A DNA stretch of 64,000 nt. It comes from Bacillota bacterium. Lineage in GTDB: Bacteria; Bacillota; Clostridia; Acetivibrionales; DTU013. The notes under the pieces were generated by a model, which did not search any database, was not told the origin of the DNA, and saw nothing but the letters and a program-made list of their open reading frames with translations. Made by a program: the position numbers and the translations under genes. The stretch is taken from contig JAEZMD010000019.1 of NCBI GenBank assembly GCA_023435745.1, forward strand, positions 220,513 to 284,512. Direction: 5' to 3'. Within the stretch, counting starts at the first letter, position 1, and every line of letters starts with the position of its first letter. Positions 60,967 through 64,000 of the stretch are shown here, piece by piece.

Positions 60967-63471
60967 ATGGCGGACACAGAAGGTACCAGCATAAAAAATG
61001 TAATTCCGGTTGATATAGAATCGGAAATGAAAAAGTCTTTTATAGATTATGCGATGAGCGTTATTATCGACCGGGCTTTGCCCGATGTCCGGGATGGCCT
61101 CAAGCCTGTGCACAGAAGGATTTTGTACTCTATGCATACTCTGGGGTTTACACCGGATAAGCCCTATCGTAAATGTGCCACAACAGTTGGCGATGTTCTT
61201 GGCAAATACCATCCGCATGGGGATGCTGCTGTTTATGACAGCCTTGTCAGGATGGCGCAGGACTTTTCACTAAGGTACCCCGTTATTGACGGACATGGCA
61301 ACTTTGGTTCCATAGACGGAGATCCGCCTGCAGCCATGAGGTATACGGAGGCCAGGCTTGCGAAGATTTCAAATGAAATGCTTGCGGACATTAACAAAGA
61401 TACCGTTGACTTCAAGCCCAACTTTGATGAGCATGAGATGGAGCCGATTGTGCTGCCATCCAGATTTCCGAATTTGCTTGTGAATGGCTCTTCAGGTATC
61501 GCGGTTGGAATGGCCACTAACATTCCGCCCCACAATTTGACTGAGGTCATCAACGGCATTGTCGCCATGATAGACAATCCCGAAATCACAATAGAAGAAT
61601 TGGGCAAATTTATACTGGGTCCTGATTTTCCTACTGCGGGTACGATCGTCGGAAGACAGGGCATAAGGGATTATCTCAGAACGGGCAGAGGCAGGATTGT
61701 TGTAAGAGCAAAGGCGGAAATTGAGACATTAAGCAACAACAGGCAGCGCATTATTATCAAGGATCTGCCCTATCAGGTGAACAAATCAAGGCTTATAGAG
61801 AAAATCGCAGATCTGGTTAAGGAAAAAAGGCTCGAAGGAATTTCGGATGTCAATGATGAGTCTGACAGGAATGATGCTGTCAGAATTGTCATACCACTTA
61901 AAAAAGACGCCAATGCAAATGTTGTGCTCAACCAGCTGTACAAGAATACACAACTGCAGGATACATTCAGCGCAAACATGCTGGCTGTGGTGCAAAGTGA
62001 TGAAGGCAAATTTGAGCCGAAGATCATCAATATCAAGCAGGCTCTTGAATACTATTTGAAGCATCAGAAGGAAGTTATAACAAGACGGACGCGTTTTGAC
62101 CTCGAAAAGGCGGAGGCAAGGGCGCACATATTGGAAGGACTGAGAATTGCAATCGATAACCTGGAAGAGGTCATCAGGATTATCAGGAGCTCCAGGACAG
62201 AAGCGCTCGCAAAGCAGGGACTGGCAGAAAGATTTGGATTAAGCGACCGTCAGACTCAGGCTATTGTTGATATGAGGCTCGGCAGACTCACCGGTCTGGA
62301 GAGAGACAAGCTGGAAGCGGAATACAATGAGATACTGGGGAAGATTGAATACTATAGAAGTATACTTGCGGATGAAGTGCTTTTATTTAATGTAATAAAG
62401 GAAGAATTGCAGGCGATAAAAACTAAATACGGTGATGACAGAAGATCCGAGATTGTCGCAGACGAAGACGATATCGATATTGAAGACCTGATTGAGGAAG
62501 AGGAGAGCGTGATAACCCTGACGCATTTCGGCTATATCAAGCGTCTGCCCGCTGACACCTACAAGAGCCAGAAGCGCGGCGGCAAGGGCATCGCAGCACT
62601 CAGCACCCGCGAGGAGGATTTTGTTGAGAACCTGTTCATTACCTCCACGCATCACTATATCCTCTTCTTCACGAACAAGGGCAGGGTTTACAGGCTGAAA
62701 GCCTACCAGATACCGGAAGCAGGGCGCACGGCCAAGGGAACGGCCATTGTAAATCTGCTGGAGCTGGATGGAGAGGAAAAGATCACGGCAGTGATCCCGA
62801 TCGCAGAGTATAATGAAGGCCAATACCTGATCATGGCTACAAAAGACGGCTATGTGAAGAAAACGGATTTGATGCAGTATGACAATATCAGAAAGGGTGG
62901 GCTTGCCGCCGTTACACTGAGGGAAAATGATGAACTGATCGACGTCAGACTTACAGACGGGGAAAAGGATATCATTCTTGTCACAAGGAACGGTATGTCC
63001 ATCCGATTCCAGGAGACCGATGTCAGGCCGCTGGGCAGAGTATCGCAGGGCGTTATCGGTATCCATCTGGAAGAGGACGACTATGTAATAGGAATGGCAA
63101 CCTCGAGAGAGGACGCTACACTGCTTGTAGTCACAGAGAACGGATTCGGTAAACGTACCGAACTGGATGAATATAAGACGCAGATAAGAGCAGGAAAAGG
63201 AATACTGACATACCGGGTAACGGAGAGGACGGGAGCGGTTGTAGGCGTCAAGCTGGTCAACGAGACAGACGATATTATGCTCATTAGCTCCGACGGAACG
63301 ATCATCAGGACCGAGGTATGCGGCATCAGTATTCTGGGACGCGCTACACAGGGCGTGACGCTGATGAGAACCTCCGACGGAAGCCGCGTTGTCAGTATTG
63401 CCAGGATAGAGGCCGAAGATGATGAAGAGACGGATAAGGAACCTTGCGTGCCTCTGGACGTGGATGAGTAG
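60967..63471 (+). CDS. gyrA: DNA gyrase subunit A
   Basis: An 834-residue breakage-reunion subunit. The N-terminal domain contains the catalytic Tyr region (RYTEARLAKIS) and the GYHPHGD-type loop; the C-terminus has six beta-propeller blades with a GyrA box (QKRGGKGI). The position equivalent to E. coli Ser83 is Ala87 (GDAAVYD), while Asp91 matches Asp87. An acidic tail ends the protein. It lies after noc and before an rRNA operon rather than next to gyrB. AAAGAGGT precedes the ATG at 60967. Confidence 0.97.
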   Translation: MADTEGTSIKNVIPVDIESEMKKSFIDYAMSVIIDRALPDVRDGLKPVHRRILYSMHTLGFTPDKPYRKCATTVGDVLGKYHPHGDAAVYDSLVRMAQDFSLRYPVIDGHGNFGSIDGDPPAAMRYTEARLAKISNEMLADINKDTVDFKPNFDEHEMEPIVLPSRFPNLLVNGSSGIAVGMATNIPPHNLTEVINGIVAMIDNPEITIEELGKFILGPDFPTAGTIVGRQGIRDYLRTGRGRIVVRAKAEIETLSNNRQRIIIKDLPYQVNKSRLIEKIADLVKEKRLEGISDVNDESDRNDAVRIVIPLKKDANANVVLNQLYKNTQLQDTFSANMLAVVQSDEGKFEPKIINIKQALEYYLKHQKEVITRRTRFDLEKAEARAHILEGLRIAIDNLEEVIRIIRSSRTEALAKQGLAERFGLSDRQTQAIVDMRLGRLTGLERDKLEAEYNEILGKIEYYRSILADEVLLFNVIKEELQAIKTKYGDDRRSEIVADEDDIDIEDLIEEEESVITLTHFGYIKRLPADTYKSQKRGGKGIAALSTREEDFVENLFITSTHHYILFFTNKGRVYRLKAYQIPEAGRTAKGTAIVNLLELDGEEKITAVIPIAEYNEGQYLIMATKDGYVKKTDLMQYDNIRKGGLAAVTLRENDELIDVRLTDGEKDIILVTRNGMSIRFQETDVRPLGRVSQGVIGIHLEEDDYVIGMATSREDATLLVVTENGFGKRTELDEYKTQIRAGKGILTYRVTERTGAVVGVKLVNETDDIMLISSDGTIIRTEVCGISILGRATQGVTLMRTSDGSRVVSIARIEAEDDEETDKEPCVPLDVDE

Positions 63472-63554
63472 ACTGAGTAGTAGCCAGGGGAGAATGTAGA
63501 ATCGGAGACTGACTCTGGACCTGGTGAAGAAAGCTAAAAAAGTTGATGTAATAG

Positions 63555-63586
63555 AACCGCCTCAGTTCACATGGGGCGGTTTTTTG
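63555..63586 (+). terminator. Terminator of gyrA
   Basis: Stem AACCGCC/GGCGGTT (63555-63561 with 63575-63581) followed by TTTTT. It lies 84 bp past the gyrA stop. I see no gene between here and the rRNA promoter. Confidence 0.8.
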
Positions 63587-63819
63587 TATGACGCCGGAGC
63601 ATCCCGGAAGATAATCTGATAAAACAGAGCATAAAAAAGAAAAACAGGTATAAATCACGCCCATAAAGGTTAAAGCTAATCAGACCCGGTTGATTGGGAA
63701 CGAACCCGGTGATATAGTATAGAAGCTGTCCCGCGGCGAACGACAACAGGCAGAAACAGCAGAAGAAACAAAGCGATGAAAAGAAGCCGCACCGCCAAAA
63801 AAAGTTAGAAAAAAGGTGG

Positions 63820-63851
63820 TTGACAAAACAGGGGGAGCGTGGTACTATAAT
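63820..63851 (+). promoter_or_regulatory. rRNA operon promoter
   Basis: TTGACA (63820-63825) is followed by TACTAT at 17 bp (63843-63848) with an upstream TGG, overlapping TATAAT (63846-63851). This extended form is common for strong clostridial rRNA promoters. The A-rich stretch just upstream could be an UP element. Confidence 0.75.
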
Positions 63852-64000
63852 AAAGCCGCTCAAAACGACGGCACCTGTACGAAAGCCTATTACAGGGCAG
63901 GAAACAGGGTTGGACCTTGAAAAGTAAACAGTGAAGACAATACACTTTAATTGAGTCAAATCAATTAAAGTTACTTGCAAGCGAAGTCGAAAGACGGAGC
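63852..64000 (+). other. Leader of an rRNA operon (16S gene beyond window)
   Basis: The sequence contains ACCTTGAAAAGTAAACAGTG (63915-63934), the wording typical of the spacer just upstream of 16S rRNA in Firmicutes. An inverted repeat follows (TTTAATTGA, then TCAATTAAA, 63947-63969) that should form part of the 16S processing stem. The mature 16S 5' end is not reached. An rRNA operon directly after gyrA is a common Firmicutes arrangement. Confidence 0.7.

Noticed and set aside
1..64000. CRISPR arrays, insertion sequences, integrases or restriction systems
   Set aside because: No direct-repeat/spacer arrays and no transposase or recombinase-like frames were seen in the window.

Overview
The window is about 64 kb around the chromosomal replication origin of an anaerobic, endospore-forming member of the Clostridia. 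The sequence itself points this way. There is a pyruvate:ferredoxin oxidoreductase and an NADP-type glutamate dehydrogenase. There are sporulation and germination genes (SleB/YpeB, YabG, SipL-like, BofA, a CotS-family kinase-like protein). There is also the low-GC Gram-positive origin set rpmH-rnpA-yidD-yidC-jag-mnmE-mnmG-rsmG-noc on one side of dnaA and dnaN-yaaA-recF-remB-gyrB on the other. I cannot assign a genus. Gene direction flips at about 52.5 kb: almost everything to the left is on the minus strand and everything to the right on the plus strand, as expected for genes co-oriented with two forks leaving oriC between dnaA and rpmH.

Layout. 0-8 kb: a chemotaxis receptor cut by the window edge, a compact DnaA-box cluster, a Cache-GGDEF-EAL protein, gdhA behind a clear promoter and a structured leader, and an Fe-S aldo/keto reductase. 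8-13.9 kb: tRNA-Arg, a DnaD-like/DnaC-like helicase-loading pair, the sleB-ypeB germination operon, and a lipoprotein with SH3 repeats and a catalytically dead-looking NlpC/P60 domain. 13.9-22.6 kb: a YhaN/YhaO-like ATPase/nuclease pair, acpS, a FapA-domain protein, then an operon of AAA+ ATPase, PspA/IM30 and a two-TM coiled-coil protein. PspA belongs to the ESCRT-III superfamily, so an adjacent Vps4-like AAA+ enzyme makes this the most intriguing system in the window. 22.8-34.3 kb: a metal-binding HMA protein, a GntR regulator, ispE, SipL-like, veg, yabG, a CotS-like gene, nifJ, bofA, yaaL and a Nudix hydrolase. 34.4-42 kb: accessory membrane and envelope genes, including a VanW protein, a YflT-type stress protein, a DUF4173/toast-rack pair and two gene relics (FtsX-type permease, MFS transporter). 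42-46 kb: two tRNA-Ser genes, DUF4446, parB-parA and two perfect parS sites inside a duplicated module. 46-63.5 kb: the origin gene block ending in gyrA. 63.8-64 kb: promoter and leader of an rRNA operon whose 16S gene lies beyond the window.

How the genes work together. DnaA, oriC, DnaN, RecF, the two gyrase subunits and the DnaD/DnaC pair serve replication. ParA/ParB/parS and the separate Noc protein serve segregation and division-site control. RpmH, RnpA, YidD, YidC, Jag, MnmE, MnmG and RsmG serve RNA maturation, translation and membrane insertion. SleB/YpeB, YabG, SipL, BofA and the CotS-like protein serve sporulation and germination. Repetitive DNA is notable: a dispersed ~100-bp palindromic element occurs twice (19.2 and 33.2 kb), a perfect 42-bp inverted repeat lies between noc and gyrA, and tandem structured repeats precede the sipL-like gene.
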